From positions 22,412 through 86,411 of the forward strand of contig UZAN01039973.1 of NCBI GenBank assembly GCA_900618425.1: a DNA stretch of 64,000 bases, given 5' to 3'. A program made the position numbers and the translations under genes. Shown here piece after piece: positions 12,589 through 24,242 of the stretch. Position 1 is the first letter of the stretch, and the number at the start of each line of letters is the position of its first letter. The DNA comes from Echinostoma caproni. Its lineage: Eukaryota > Platyhelminthes > Trematoda > Plagiorchiida > Echinostomatidae. The notes under the pieces are model-generated. The model did not search any database. It was not told the origin of the DNA and saw only the letters and a program-made list of their open reading frames with translations.

Positions 12589-13387
12589 NNNNNNNNNNNN
12601 NNNNNNNNNNNNNNNNNNNNNNNNNNNNNNNNNNNNNNNNNNNNNNNNNNNNNNNNNNNNNNNNNNNNNNNNNNNNNNNNNNNNNNNNNNNNNNNNNNNN
12701 NNNNNNNNNNNNNNNNNNNNNNNNNNNNNNNNNNNNNNNNNNNNNNNNNNNNNNNNNNNNNNNNNNNNNNNNNNNNNNNNNNNNNNNNNNNNNNNNNNNN
12801 NNNNNNNNNNNNNNNNNNNNNNNNNNNNNNNNNNNNNNNNNNNNNNNNNNNNNNNNNNNNNNNNNNNNNNNNNNNNNNNNNNNNNNNNNNNNNNNNNNNN
12901 NNNNNNNNNNNNNNNNNNNNNNNNNNNNNNNNNNNNNNNNNNNNNNNNNNNNNNNNNNNNNNNNNNNNNNNNNNNNNNNNNNNNNNNNNNNNNNNNNNNN
13001 NNNNNNNNNNNNNNNNNNNNNNNNNNNNNNNNNNNNNNNNNNNNNNNNNNNNNNNNNNNNNNNNNNNNNNNNNNNNNNNNNNNNNNNNNNNNNNNNNNNN
13101 NNNNNNNNNNNNNNNNNNNNNNNNNNNNNNNNNNNNNNNNNNNNNNNNNNNNNNNNNNNNNNNNNNNNNNNNNNNNNNNNNNNNNNNNNNNNNNNNNNNN
13201 NNNNNNNNNNNNNNNNNNNNNNNNNNNNNNNNNNNNNNNNNNNNNNNNNNNNNNNNNNNNNNNNNNNNNNNNNNNNNNNNNNNNNNNNNNNNNNNNNNNN
13301 NNNNNNNNNNNNNNNNNNNNNNNNNNNNNNNNNNNNNNNNNNNNNNNNNNNNNNNNNNNNNNNNNNNNNNNNNNNNNNNNNNNNNNN
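12589..13387. other. Assembly gap
   Basis: 799 N. It lies in the intron downstream of neurexin exon 7, or could hide a small exon only if the exon 7 to exon 8 join is wrong. Confidence 0.99.

Positions 13388-13462
<75 letters not shown>
13388..13462 (+). repeat. ACT trinucleotide microsatellite at a gap edge
   Basis: Twenty-five uninterrupted ACT units directly follow the 799-base N gap. The true array may extend into the gap. Confidence 0.95.
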
Positions 13463-13463
<1 letters not shown>

Positions 13464-14079
13464 GTAGTGTTTATCTCAATAAAGCATTGCTTGAAATCTT
13501 GTGCACACTATTCATCAAGTGGTACCCGGGATGAACCACACAAATGTACGGGCGTATCAGTCATATTTGATCATGGGTAATCGAGGGCCTTGAATGGGTG
13601 ATTTACTAGGCATCAATGAGTCTACCAAAAAAGTTAGTTTGCAATGATTGGGTGTCTACATCGGGGTCGTGGTGTTCATGTTGTGTTCTCAAATTTCACA
13701 GCAAAGGTGTAGGCCACTTTTAAAAAATATGCAGCACAGGAGAACGACCTAATCGAGGTGGCGAGGGATAGAAGCAGACACTTTAAACATACCTATATAC
13801 AGAGAGAATCAACTGTACATAATACCAATAATAATAACAATAATAAATGTCAGGTAGCGTAATCAAAAGGTTCTCCATCGATTTCAGGTTATGAGAGAGA
13901 TTGCGTTATTTTGTCCTGGTAGTCTCGACTTGGTTCGCCCTATAACTGTGTAAATGTGAGTAATGGAGGATTTGATTCAATCTGATAGAAAGAATTTGTT
14001 GAGTATAAAGTAAATGTAACGTGAACTGAAAAGCTCGGAAGTACTACTGGACAGTGTTTTTGATGCTGCAACCAGCTGG

Positions 14080-14345
14080 TTAGGATGAGTTGTGCTAAAT
14101 CGTGTAAATGGAAAATGAAAAGCATTCTGAGCAGCCGCCCCTGGGCGGCAGAGTGAGTAGTATGCTTGCGTTCTGCCTGGGCTGAGGTCCCGGGTTCGCG
14201 ACCCCCAGTTAGGCCAATGGATTTGAGTACTGCAATGACGAGACCCAGCCAGGTCGAAACAGCTATCTAGTGGTGTTTCCCAGCTTTTCAGTTCACCTCT
14301 CATTTGCTCTACACACGATGAATACCTTCTATGAAATTGTGTAAT
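14080..14345 (+). repeat. tRNA-derived SINE, family 1
   Basis: Head with cggcagagtgagtagtatgc (A-box-like) and cccgggttcgcgaccccc (B-box-like), then the shared body ccaggtcgaaacagctatc and cttttcagttcacctc. It ends about 120 bases from the donor side of neurexin exon 7 and lies antisense to the gene. Confidence 0.65.
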
Positions 14346-14464
14346 TGTTTCAACTGAATATTTTCCGCGAGAAAAAGATTGAAGTTTGGATCAGAAAATA
14401 GAAATTGATCTCATATTGTGCAAGTAACATCTTTCGTACTGTGCCACGGGAACTTTCAACTCAC

Positions 14465-14760
14465 CCCTCTCACATGTCGGTCCCGTATGTAGTGTTCCAA
14501 AACAGTCACAGATCACTCGATTCCAACCGGGCGCACAACGCGCATTGTTCCGACACATCACAAGCGAGGGTCCCGATCGGGAGAAACCAATGGAATTCGC
14601 ATCGACACATGTGACCTCACCTTGGGGTCGGTCGGCACACCCGACCTGAATTACTCCGATCCCGTGGTCCCCTGCCGTGGTGTTGTGATTCAGTCCACGT
14701 GATTTGTGATGAGCATTCACGTAGGTGACCAAATCGATCGGGATCCCGTTCACGGTCACA
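14465..14760 (-). CDS. nrxn: Neurexin exon, end of LNS3 and EGF2
   Basis: A 296-base exon, phase 2 in and phase 1 out. Acceptor: attacaacag; donor: GAGAGGG then gtgagt. The first residues ([19 protein letters not shown]) complete the last LNS3 strand after FVGCIQ, and a cysteine (IQVGC) can pair with that GC. The EGF-like repeat follows with six cysteines: VTC, VMC, ARC, VIC, DC and TC. The stretch [15 protein letters not shown] closely matches the GWNR-x-x-CDCSGT core of neurexin EGF2, and it ends PTCER as in other neurexins. The loop between the first and second EGF cysteines is longer than usual. This exon gives the strongest evidence that the gene is neurexin and not another laminin-G protein. 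Confidence 0.92.
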
Positions 14761-14949
14761 CTGTTGTAATTGGTTCAGGACAAAATCGGATTGTGAATCC
14801 TCATTTAAAACAGTCAGCATACCAAAACAGCTGTAGCTTTGGAAATTTGAGTACAGGGTTAATGAATGGAAACATTTTGAATTACTAAAGTTTCGTAAGA
14901 GCCTTATCATCTCGCAAGTGCAGACAACGTTGTTGTTTATGATTGCTGT

Positions 14950-15330
14950 TGTTTGTTTGTGGTGCCAGTGGTGTTGGTGTTGTTGTTGTTGTTAGTGGTG
15001 GTGGTGGTGGTGGTGTGGTGGTGATATGGAATCAGGTCATGTTTATGGATCCAGTCTTTAAATCACACATTCCGAGATCGCAACGTTTTCTTGCTTCATA
15101 CAACCGAACAATTTATTTCTTTACACAAATTGCAACGTACTATTCTTATACAATAATCGTAAACAAAAGCCCTGGAACTTACATCTGACAATCTCAACCG
15201 AAAAGCACGGGGCCAGTTGACAGCTAAATAGCTTATCATTAAGGTTGCGAGCAGTTGTTTGTTGTTGCTGTTGTAGATGATGATGATGTTGATGTTGATG
15301 GTGGTGGCGGTGGCGGTGGCGGATGTTGCA
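14950..15330 (+). repeat. GTT/GGT/GAT-rich low-complexity region
   Basis: Clusters of gtt and gtg triplets at 14960-15025 and gtt, gat and ggc triplets at 15248-15328, in the intron just upstream of neurexin exon 7. Confidence 0.85.
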
Positions 15331-15979
15331 TAGAACGAGGCAAGGATATGCTTCCATCTCCACAAATTAGGAATGGTTTCCGTTGCGGTGCCGAGAACCA
15401 ATGAAGGTTTCATTTCAGTCACATATTTAAACAAACCAAATTATACACGCTCATTTGACCGTATTAATGGAGGTGAAGAATTGTCCGTATCAGACCGATA
15501 ACATAATAGCGACAGTCATATCCCTATTGAATTCATAGACTCGTTTCAGAAAATCAAAACAACTGATCATGACTATCCACAACTTAAGTGACAATCTTAG
15601 ACCTGATTCAAGTAGTTAGAACCTATAGGAAGAGGCTGGATTTAATTGGCCAGGAAGTATGCCTGTAAAGGATAAGGGTAGAGAGAAGACCAGATATTCA
15701 TAATCCATTGGATTCCGTTGCATCAACATCCGTCTTATTTTTACCGTCGTGCATAAATCTGCCCCGCTGGCGACATGATTACGGATTTGTCTAAGTTGAT
15801 GACCTAACTGGTGACGACAGTTAGGTGACATTTCCATGTTCTTTTTAGAGGGCACGGTGTTTCTAATTTTATGAAACAGAATTTAAACTATCACAGATTA
15901 GAAAAACAAAACATATTATCGATCTAATTTGAAATATATCGCAGCAGAACAGAGTTAGAAAAACACATGACAAACACTG

Positions 15980-16985
15980 CAAACAATAAGTGATCAGCAA
16001 TTTGTTATCATTTTTGGGGATGAAATGTATGAAAAAAGAAATGTAAAAACCTACATGAACAACTTCCTGATCAGTTGGAGTTGGAAAGGCTCAAATCTAC
16101 CTTGGTGAATGCTTGCTACCAACCGCACAGTGTCCGGATAAATACAAATGAGCTAGTGACTACAGAACACGTTAGACGATTATGAGAACAATGAAGATAT
16201 TATACTATCCAAACCGGTAAAGGAGACGGGGATCGTCTGAATGCATTACATAGACAACATGAACACCATATTTGGTAATCGGTCGATGGAAAAGGATAAG
16301 ACGGCTCAAATAGAAGGAGTGTTGTCAAAGGATTTGTGATGCTTAAAACAAAGGGGAGTCATCGATGTGTCCAATTTCGAGCGTGTTAGGCCGAGATTGT
16401 ATGGATTGCCAAAATAGCACAAAGATGAAGTATCACCAGAACCGATTTTGGATATGTGCAACTCCTACCATATCATGCCCTGGCAAAATGGTTTTGTCAA
16501 ATTGTTCGAACCCGATCGAGTTAACTAGGCAAAACGCAGTATCAAAAATACTTTTACTTTTGTGAACAAAATTCGTGACTTAAATTTGATCGATCGCTGG
16601 ATATCAGCTCGTTATTCACCAATGTTCCCATTAGCGAAAAGATTGAATACCTGTGCAGTTATGTACAAAATAACAACATAGAGCTCGGCCTTCTTTTCGG
16701 CACGGTTATTGTTCAGTTCAGGTTCAATGATGATATCTATCAACAAAAGGATGACGTGGTCACGGGATTTCCACTGAGACCGCTTTAAGCGGACTTATTC
16801 ATGGGTGGAACTTAAAAACACTCATTTACACTCATCCACTGAAGACTGTGTACGACACACACGGTATGCGGATGACATTTATTGTGTGATCAAAGCAACA
16901 TCAAACACAACAGAGCCATGAAACAGATTCGACACTGCGCATCCTAATATGACATTTACTTGGAAATGGAGTGTAACGACAGATT
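15980..16985 (+). mobile_element. Penelope-like reverse transcriptase relic
   Basis: Interrupted translation contains ERVRPRLYGLPK followed, after a stop, by HKDEVSPEPILDMCNS, then NKIRDLNLIDRWI, and TGFPLRPL followed by ADLFMG. RPRLYGLPK-x-HK and G-x-PL-x-PL-x-ADLFM are signature motifs of Penelope-like reverse transcriptases. Several stops and frame changes show that it is dead. It is joined at its end to a non-LTR relic at about 16990. Confidence 0.65.
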
Positions 16986-16989
16986 GTCA

Positions 16990-17810
16990 TTGATAGATGT
17001 CTGTATCACCGGAGTTCTTCAAGGAACTGTGCTATCCGCTTACTTATTTCCGACTTATATTTGTGATATTCCCCGTGTTGATATTGAAATATGCAGATGA
17101 TGCTGTGCTGTGCCAAATTATTTATTGTTACTCCGATCGAAGTTCCTTCACCGATAATCTTGATCAAATTCAGTCATTCTCCTCCTCATTGGGGCTACCC
17201 TTGAACCCCAGTAAATGTGTCGAGTGCTTACAAAGTTTTGCTCGCTTCCCATATCCGACAGAATTATAACAGTCCTTTATTTCGGGTAGGCTCTGTCAAA
17301 TATCTTGGTGTAAATATAAAAAGCAATCTTTTTTGGCCAACCCACATCTACAACTGCGTTGGTAAACTGCGGCGCCTATCATCCCAAATTCCAAAACTCA
17401 GGTAATTTTGGGCATCGCAGTCAGTTATTTCTACCTTGTGTATTAGTATGTTTTCCCCATCTTACTCTACTGTTCCCCAGTCATTTTTCCTGGTTTACTT
17501 AAACAGGGATTTAAGGTCTTACTCCGCAGTCTAACCATTAATAGTCGTGTCTCTTCTATTCCTGTGAATGAGTTAGCTGTAAAGCTCTCAGATTATCATA
17601 TAATTTAATGTGTGAAATTCGCGGAGAGGATTCTCACAGATCTTCATTACCAATTTTAGTCATAACTGACACCTTGCCGTTCCCATTATTCAACACTCTC
17701 TTAATTCAACGAAATTTCATCTCGAATAAAAGCTTACCGAAATTCACCTCTACCATATTTTACTCGTCTACTCACAAACAAATAGAGGACAATAAGTGAA
17801 CTTTGTCTTA
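16990..17810 (+). mobile_element. Non-LTR retrotransposon relic, probably family B
   Basis: GVLQGTVLSAYLFPTYICDI in one frame is followed in another by LKYADDAVLCQI, SSLGLPLNPSKC and VKYLGVNIKSNLFWPTHI. These are RT motifs with an intact YADD, the L-N-x-x-K-C motif and the YLG motif. Frameshifts and stops separate them. Confidence 0.65.
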
Positions 17811-18152
17811 ACCTTTGTCAATGAAATGTATGTAAACTTTGTCTATCCGTCGAATATTTTCATTGTGATGGTTTGTGTGAATGCTATTTTAACTGAACTG
17901 TGAGCTTCAGTGCTTGCAAAAATTTATATACAATACACAAATTGAAAGATTTGGGGATAATATTTACGTCATCACATGAGTAGTATCGTAACATCGGAAA
18001 GATTGAATGTTTTGTGATTTTAGATAAGACGTTTTCCAGGTAATCGAAGAGTCGTTCGATTGAACAGTGTTGGATTCAACAACAGCGCAACCACAGAATC
18101 CTGACAGATTTCAATGCCAACTATTCATCTTAACAAAAACCAAGTCACACTA

Positions 18153-18385
18153 CAGGTCTAATCGAAACTGAAGCAACACGTTCCTGTGAAACACTTGTGT
18201 GTTCGTATAGGCAACAGCATTTATACTAGAGTAAATTTTTTTCCAAATAATAATGAACAATCCTCGATGAGTCTTTATAGTAATGATTTCCTTGATTCGT
18301 TTATACTCAGCAGATGGAATAACTCAAAATGTACAACATACTCCAATTTCATCAGTAGTGGTTAACCTACAGCATGACGAGTTAG
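18153..18385 (+). repeat. Dispersed repeat R1, copy 2
   Basis: Begins aggtctaatcgaaactgaag and runs to the gtggttaacc block. It aligns over its full length with the 34.26-kb copy on the same strand. It lies in the intron directly upstream of neurexin exon 7, in antisense to the gene. Confidence 0.7.
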
Positions 18386-18524
18386 GAGGTAAGTTAAGGG
18401 GATAGAACAGATTTTATTTACAACATATTAACATTGATAATAACTAGGATCTAAAGTTTATGTAAATTAAAATGACCCAACGGTTACATTAGAGACCGGG
18501 TGTATTTACTATCAACACACTTAC

Positions 18525-19432
18525 GTCTGAATGCAACCAACAAAGTTCTGACGTAATCCGTTTATACTAACCAATTTCGCATATCGCATCAGGCCAGAAG
18601 AGCTGTGACTGAAGTTCATTCCACCAAGCCACATGTCTCTTCCGAACCACGTCACAGCCTTGTCTTGAGGCAGAACATGCAATTTTCGGTTCTCGTTTTC
18701 CAGATAACTTTCTGCCACCTCCTTCGATATTAGTTCCAAATTTCGGGGCTTCAGTTTTCCCGGCCCAATGTGGATCCAAGTGTCATCCGGATTCAAGCGA
18801 ACTCGAACAATGGGCCACTCGGTTTCTGTGGGTGCATCATCTGTGAGCTGGACAATCTGATATGCCACTTCCAGTTGGATGTTCCCTGCTCCACTAACCG
18901 GCAGATCCATGGTATGGATGTAGGAATGCGTCAAACTTGTCTGGACAATTAGGTTCAGTGTTCGATTACGAAACTCCGCACCGAGCAGCCGCATCCGATC
19001 TGCTGCTACTCGGTCCGTTGCGAGTGGAACCGTGTCTAGCGAGGTCTGTCGAGCGAAAACAAATGCAGCCGGTTCGAGCAGAAAAAGCAGACCACCTTCG
19101 GTTTCCGTTGTTTTGCAATTCACGACAATATTGATCCAACCTTCTGTCACATGATCACCGGGCAAGTACTGTCTAAGGTCTTTTTGAACAGAACTGGACG
19201 GCAGACGTAATTTAATGTATGCATTTTGCAAATCACGCTGACGGAATGACACCCCGCCGTGAATCGGTCCACTTGATGTACTATCCAGTTGCGCAACAGT
19301 CTTCTGACATTGTTCATCAAATAGTACTGCTTCATCGGAACTAAGATCATTCGAAACGATACGAAATCCATGTTGCTCCGTTTTGGTGTACCTCAAAATA
19401 TCCATGGTCAGTCCATCCGCACTGAATAACGC
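18525..19432 (-). CDS. nrxn: Neurexin exon, end of LNS2 and most of LNS3
   Basis: The largest exon, 908 bases and about 302 codons without a stop, phase 0 in and phase 2 out. Acceptor: cattatag; donor: CAGAC then gtaagt. Residues 1-13 (ALFSADGLTMDIL) finish LNS2. A linker with one cysteine (FDEQCQ, near residue 50) follows. LNS3 begins with GGVSF and AYIKLRLP (about 65-85), then GWINIVVNCKTTETEGGLLFLL (about 100-120), matching the S-I-x-F-x-x-RTTE-x-x-GLL signature, a VRVRLNPDDTW region, and DMWLGGMNF. It ends with NFVGCIQ, the F-x-GC motif that closes LNS3. LNS3 following LNS2 with no EGF between them is characteristic of alpha-neurexins. An alternative acceptor (attcag, 19425 area) would break the frame with the preceding exon. 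Confidence 0.88.
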
Positions 19433-19859
19433 CTATAATGAATGGATACGACAATCAAACATCACATGCCGATTATTTGGTTTTATTCAGAGGTGCACAC
19501 TTTAATATGAGTAGTATCGCAGGAGCAAAAACTGTTTTTTCACGTATTTTTCATGTATTTTTCATGTGTTGTGGAACGAAGAGAACTGGGCGAATGATAT
19601 GCATGAGTTGAAAGCGAAAATGCTTTTAATTTATGCAAAAATAACAGAACATTATTAAAAATTGAAAGAGAAAGATCTACTTTGAATCAGTGATAAAAAA
19701 ATAACGCTTGTCGATGTTGTTCTCTGAACCGTTTTACCGAATATCGCTGGACTTTAATCAAATCAAAGTGGTCGTTGTGTTTCCTTTACCTAAAAGGAGC
19801 CTTCAATTTAGTTGATCGCTAATCCTTTATGAGTTCGCACATTTCCAAAGGAATGCCGT

Positions 19860-21150
19860 AGAATTTTGTGAACATGCTGAGTTCGCTCTACTCACATACA
19901 TCGGTTAGCGTAACGATCTACGGCGAGCTGAGTAGGTCGTTCGTAACTAGCAGTGGTGTTCGTAAAGGGTGTAACATTTCGTCATTCCTGTTCAATTACA
20001 TCATAGACAAAATAGTGGAGAACATAATACGTGCTCACCAAGATGTTGGTATTGATTTGTAAGCTGTAGACAAGTTATGCAAACTAGAGTACGCTGACAA
20101 CATCGTTTGTCTGCTCGAACGTATAGAGGATGCGATACGGAAAGTGCACTTGATAGACTAGCCAATTCTGGTGCTCTTTTGACACNCACGCGCTTTGTAC
20201 TTTTAAAGTGTAAAGTGATGCTGCCAGTCTGGGTGTCACCGAATCCCGTTCTGAAACCAGATGGTCAGTACTTAGCTGACGTTGGTTGCTTCTCGTACTT
20301 TGGTAGCTGCGTGACCAACGACGGCAGCGCTTCAAAGGAGTTAACCGCCGGCATTTCCAAGGTTCCAGTAGCTTACACAGGACTCAAACACCGATGGCGA
20401 TGACGTAACGTTTCACTGAAGTTGAATAGTTGTGCATACTGCACCACTGTACCATCAGTTCTGCTGTACGGTTGTGAGACCTTGAATTTGCTAGTAGAAT
20501 ACGTCCGTCGCCTAGTGGTTTTCGGCAATCGATGTTTACGTATTCTGGCTCAGGTTGGATGTAGTGAGCGAGTTAGAAACCCAGAAGAGAGTCGTCAGGT
20601 GTTTGGGAATGCATTGAACAAGAACTCGCTATAGCATCGAATTCAGTTCATTAGGCTTAGTTGAATAGAACATGTTTTGCTTATGTCCGATGGTCGCCTA
20701 TCGCAGCGCGCCTTATTTACAGTAGCTGTTGCAGACTGAATAAAGCCAAGTATAGGCCAGCAGATCACGTGAAGACAAGACATGAAGAAATGCACAGAAC
20801 GATTATGTAGAGTAGGTGCCGTTCATCTTTTAGGTTGGGGACCAAAATACTCCGTAACAGCATGATTGAAGACATTGGAGAAAATGGCAACAAACCGACG
20901 GCAGTGACGATCTTGCTATCGCTTCTCACCAGTCCAGAATGTTTTAAATAGTGTGTATGTAGAGCTGGACTGTACTTTCTGAGTGTTAATCACAGAGGTT
21001 CACTTTCTTTTCCCACGCCTAAGAATAAGCCCAGTCCCTGTCCTTTATGCGCTTTGTCAATTACCTTTTATATATTATGAGTTTGGCAGCGATCAGTGAA
21101 ATTCACTTTACTATATTAAGCTATGCAGTGATGATGATGAGGACTAGAGG
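19860..21150 (+). mobile_element. RTE-like non-LTR retrotransposon relic
   Basis: Encodes LSSLYSHTSVSVTIYGELSR, SSGVRKGCNISSFLFNYIID, KLEYADNIVCL (YADD changed to YADN), CFSYFGSCVTNDGSASKEL, SVLLYGCETLNL and RRLVVFGNRCLRILAQVG, in the order of RTE-type reverse transcriptases. A tail with LGHVL-type remnants and a tgatgatgatga end follows. Frames are broken at several points, and an N lies at 20186. Confidence 0.75.
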
Positions 21151-21984
21151 CATTCAATGGAAACCAAATTAAATTCCCTACGTTATTTACCTTCGAGTCT
21201 TTGAGAGCAGGTATCCTCAAGAACACCTCATTGTTTGGGCCCAGGATTTCTGAACTGCCCCCACCCGCTTACTTTTATTGTGTGGATCAATGATGATGAA
21301 ATGTCAAAAGATAAACAACTAGATCATATTCATTTCAATTAGGCAAACTGTATCATGTGATACGGGTCATGGTAGAGCTGATATTTCCTATTTTTGATTT
21401 AAGTATAGACCAAACTGACCGGAAGCAATAAACAGATGAGTAAATTCATTATAAAGACAAGAGCTTGCCTGAACCGCGCCCCATAATCGAAACGAATAGG
21501 GTGTGAAACCCTCTTTTTTTCACGTTTGAATCTACTTGCAATCGATCCGTTCAATATGTACTCATGTATTACCCGTTCATTATTATTATTATTACTTTTT
21601 ACCCGAACCGCATTTCAACTCGTCCAGTACAATGCAGCGTAGATGAACATTTGCACAATAATTCGGTCAGGCCTGGGGAATGTAGTCTCTAGCAAACAGA
21701 GTTGAGGAGAAACCGCATTCATGATCCAACAGTTGCATAAATGTATAGCGTGGTATAGCGTTTTCAAAATTGCAGCTTCTTAAATGTGAATTTGGCGTCC
21801 TCGAACTAACAGTTACACTACTGGTTCACTACATGTGTGCCGAACGCAGGTTTGTTATATGTGAAGAAAATTAAGCGAGAAATACAACAGGTATTGGCTC
21901 ATATTCCTTTGGGACCCTTATATTCAATTTGTTAGAACAGAGAGAAGGTAAATACTGCGAGATGTTAACAGTTCTGTGGTACGT

Positions 21985-22690
21985 TTGTCTGGTGAAGATT
22001 CTGTTCCATCGTGCCAGGAATATTTGCTCTCCCGACACTCTTCAAGAAGAAGAGAGCTTTCTGCGAAGAACGCTGCTGGATAATGGTTATCGAGAGAAAT
22101 TTATCGACCTGTATAGCAGACGAAGGTCACCGGTTGATTCCTTCTACGAAGTACCGAAGAAAAGCATCTTCCCCAGACTCACCTTCAAGGGTGATCATAT
22201 AATGAACGACATGGGTTAAAAGCTAAAGGTGACATTATGTCGAACGTTTCCTGTCGCTCAGTTTTGATTGATACTGTATATCCAAGGGATTCATTTGGAC
22301 AATCGAAAATAGAACCAGCCACAAATTCTGCTTCACATGTCGTCTGCCTACTTTTGCGGGGACATTTACATTGGCAAAACGAATGAGCTCCTGTCACAAT
22401 GGATGTCTGAACACATTCCCAAATGATTGACACAATCAATGACGCAACACAATCTTAGAGATCAATCTGATAAGAGAAGTCCAGAATCACCAATTGCAAA
22501 ACATCTCATGACAACTGGACACATCGTTGACCCACATTTCTCGTTCAATCCGTTATTACATAACACAATCCCAGGATCTTGGATTTTAGAGCAAAAGGGT
22601 AGCGCAAACGTTTCTGACACAATCAGTCAGACCGTCGTGGTACTCCTACCCTCTACTCAAATTCTTGTCCGTTGAACCAGTGTATTTATC
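21985..22690 (+). mobile_element. Penelope-like element fragment, RT end to GIY-YIG
   Basis: Translation gives ARNICSPDTLQEEESFLRRT and LDNGYREKFIDLY, then KSIFPRLTFKGDHIMND, an interrupted linker, AYFCGDIYIGKTNELL, MSEHIPK and SPIAKHLMTTGHIVDPH. This order matches the other Penelope fragments here: thumb helix, linker, CG-x-x-YIGKT core, EH motif, IAKHL-x-TGH. At least three stops interrupt it. Confidence 0.7.
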
Positions 22691-22889
22691 GAAACCTGCA
22701 TGTATAAACATCAGATTAGTTTACGTTGTAACGACTGAGGAGAGTAAAATAAATGGTAACATCTCGCAGTATTTGCTAACCGTATCAAATGTTTTCCTGG
22801 AATTTTTCTAAATAAAGAACACAGATGTCCATAGCGGATATCTGGACAGTTATCGAAGGTTTGCTGCAGCAGTTCGGTCAGTTCTGCTT

Positions 22890-23185
22890 TGTGCGCAAAG
22901 TTTTGGCCATTAAGAAAACAGGATAAAGATAGACTGTCGGTGTTTGAACACCGCGGTCTATGCAGCATTGCACGAATCTGTTGGGGCATCGGGACGAGCA
23001 ATGCTGAGGTTAAGTGAAGAGTTTTGGGTAACCGCGGTCGCTCACTGTAGCAAATGGTCGGCCTCCATAGATTATGTTGGTTGGGGCATGTGTTGCGCAT
23101 GTCACCGAGAGGTTGCCACAGAGAGAACCAAAATAGGGGCGCACGACAGTGGATAGTTAATGGTTGTACAAACCGAACTGAACTG
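22890..23185 (+). mobile_element. RTE-like 3' fragment
   Basis: Plus-strand translation DRLSVFEHRGLCSIARICWG, then after stops LHRLCWLGHVLRMSPRG, matches the VF-x-x-RCLR-x-IA-x-V-x-W and W-LGHVLRM blocks of the RTE tails at 20.5 and 57.3 kb. Confidence 0.65.
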
Positions 23186-23399
23186 AAGTGATCGAATCAC
23201 TACAAACATACCTGTCTGTAGTCAGGTAAATAGTTTTTTTTTCATTTTCAGGGAAAGTTTCGTCTTTGGTCTGTTACACGTAAACAACGTGATCAACATA
23301 CACAAATTGACAAAGGACCTAATTTTACCGAACCCAGAAACTTACCTGAAATTTCGATAACAATAGTGATGAAGAAAAACCTGACCATGGGAGAATTCG

Positions 23400-23655
23400 T
23401 CGTGTATAGGGAGTACATCAGTGCCAAATCGTGTAAATGGTAAATAAAAAGCGGTCTGACCAGCTGCCCATCATTGGCCGAGTGGGTAGTAGGCTCGCGT
23501 TCAACCTGAGAGGTTCGAGATTTGATCCACAGTCCGGTCGATGGATTCGCACGGCTGATGAGACTCAACCAGGTCGAAACAGCTATCCAGTGATTCCTAG
23601 CTCTTCAGTTCACGCCTCGGTTATACGACGAATTCATCATATAAAACCTTATCAG
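23400..23655 (+). repeat. tRNA-derived SINE, family 1
   Basis: Head ggccgagtgggtagtaggct (A-box-like) and gaggttcgagatttgatcc (B-box-like), followed by ccaggtcgaaacagctatcc and ctcttcagttcacgcctc. It aligns well with the 14.1-kb copy and lies in the intron between neurexin exons 5 and 6. Confidence 0.65.
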
Positions 23656-24032
23656 TTTCTTAGCATTTGAAAAAGCTACTAATAGTGTCAGCATTCCTAG
23701 TACTAAACATAGTGAATGACTACTATACAAAACTGACTTCTATTGGCATAAACATATGCGTGATCAGGACACGATGGTGTTAGGCGCAGATGAACGTGGC
23801 TGCTTCAAAGCTAAGGTTTTACTTTTAATTCAGAATAAAATATCAGTTACAGGAACAGGTTTGCAAATATGATTTGATTAAGTCACTTTTTCATCGTCAC
23901 ATTACCTACCTGAAACATTTAAATCGGAATTCAAAACGAAAACGGAATCGATGAATGGTGCAAGAAAATAATTTTCAAATGTATGATGCTTATCTCCAGT
24001 GTGGCGAAACATTCAACGGAAGCCGCATTCAC

Positions 24033-24212
24033 CTTAATCATACGACCTTTGAACGTGTCCCAGTGCGCCCTCGGACTGACATCGTAACCGAGGCCGACAA
24101 CATTCACCGATCCGCCCAGCGTAATGGTGTGCGTTCGTAAGAGGCTCGTCATCTGTTGCTCACCCGCCAGACGTCGATAGACCAGAAGTTCACCGTCCAC
24201 CGTCAGTCGCAA
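24033..24212 (-). CDS. nrxn: Neurexin exon, later part of LNS2
   Basis: A 180-base exon of exactly 60 codons, phase 0 on both sides. The acceptor cgaacag lies directly after a CA-dinucleotide run; the donor is ATTAAG then gtgaat. The peptide starts LRLTVDGELLVYRRL, continuing the RTGKA strand of the preceding exon, passes HTITLGGSVNVVGLGYD and ends HWDTFKGRMIK. These are the V-D-G strand, the L-x-x-GG strand and the F-x-G motif that closes a laminin G-like domain. The residue after FKG is arginine (CGT), where neurexin LNS2 domains normally have a cysteine. The next exon continues with ALFSADGLTMDIL, the usual last strand. Confidence 0.88.
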
Positions 24213-24216
24213 CTGT

Positions 24217-24242
24217 TCGTGTGTGTGTGTGTGTGTGTGTGT
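24217..24242 (+). repeat. GT microsatellite next to neurexin exon 5
   Basis: About 13 GT units on the plus strand, so a CA run on the gene strand, ending six bases before the AG acceptor of exon 5. It takes the place of an ordinary pyrimidine tract. Confidence 0.95.

Noticed and set aside
12540..13580. Open frames of over 300 codons across the first gap
   Set aside because: Nearly all of their length is N; the rest is the ACT repeat. The same applies to long frames across 25195-26031 and 47731-48355.
14943..15188. Glycine/valine-rich protein on the plus strand
   Set aside because: Generated by GTT/GGT repeats in an intron.
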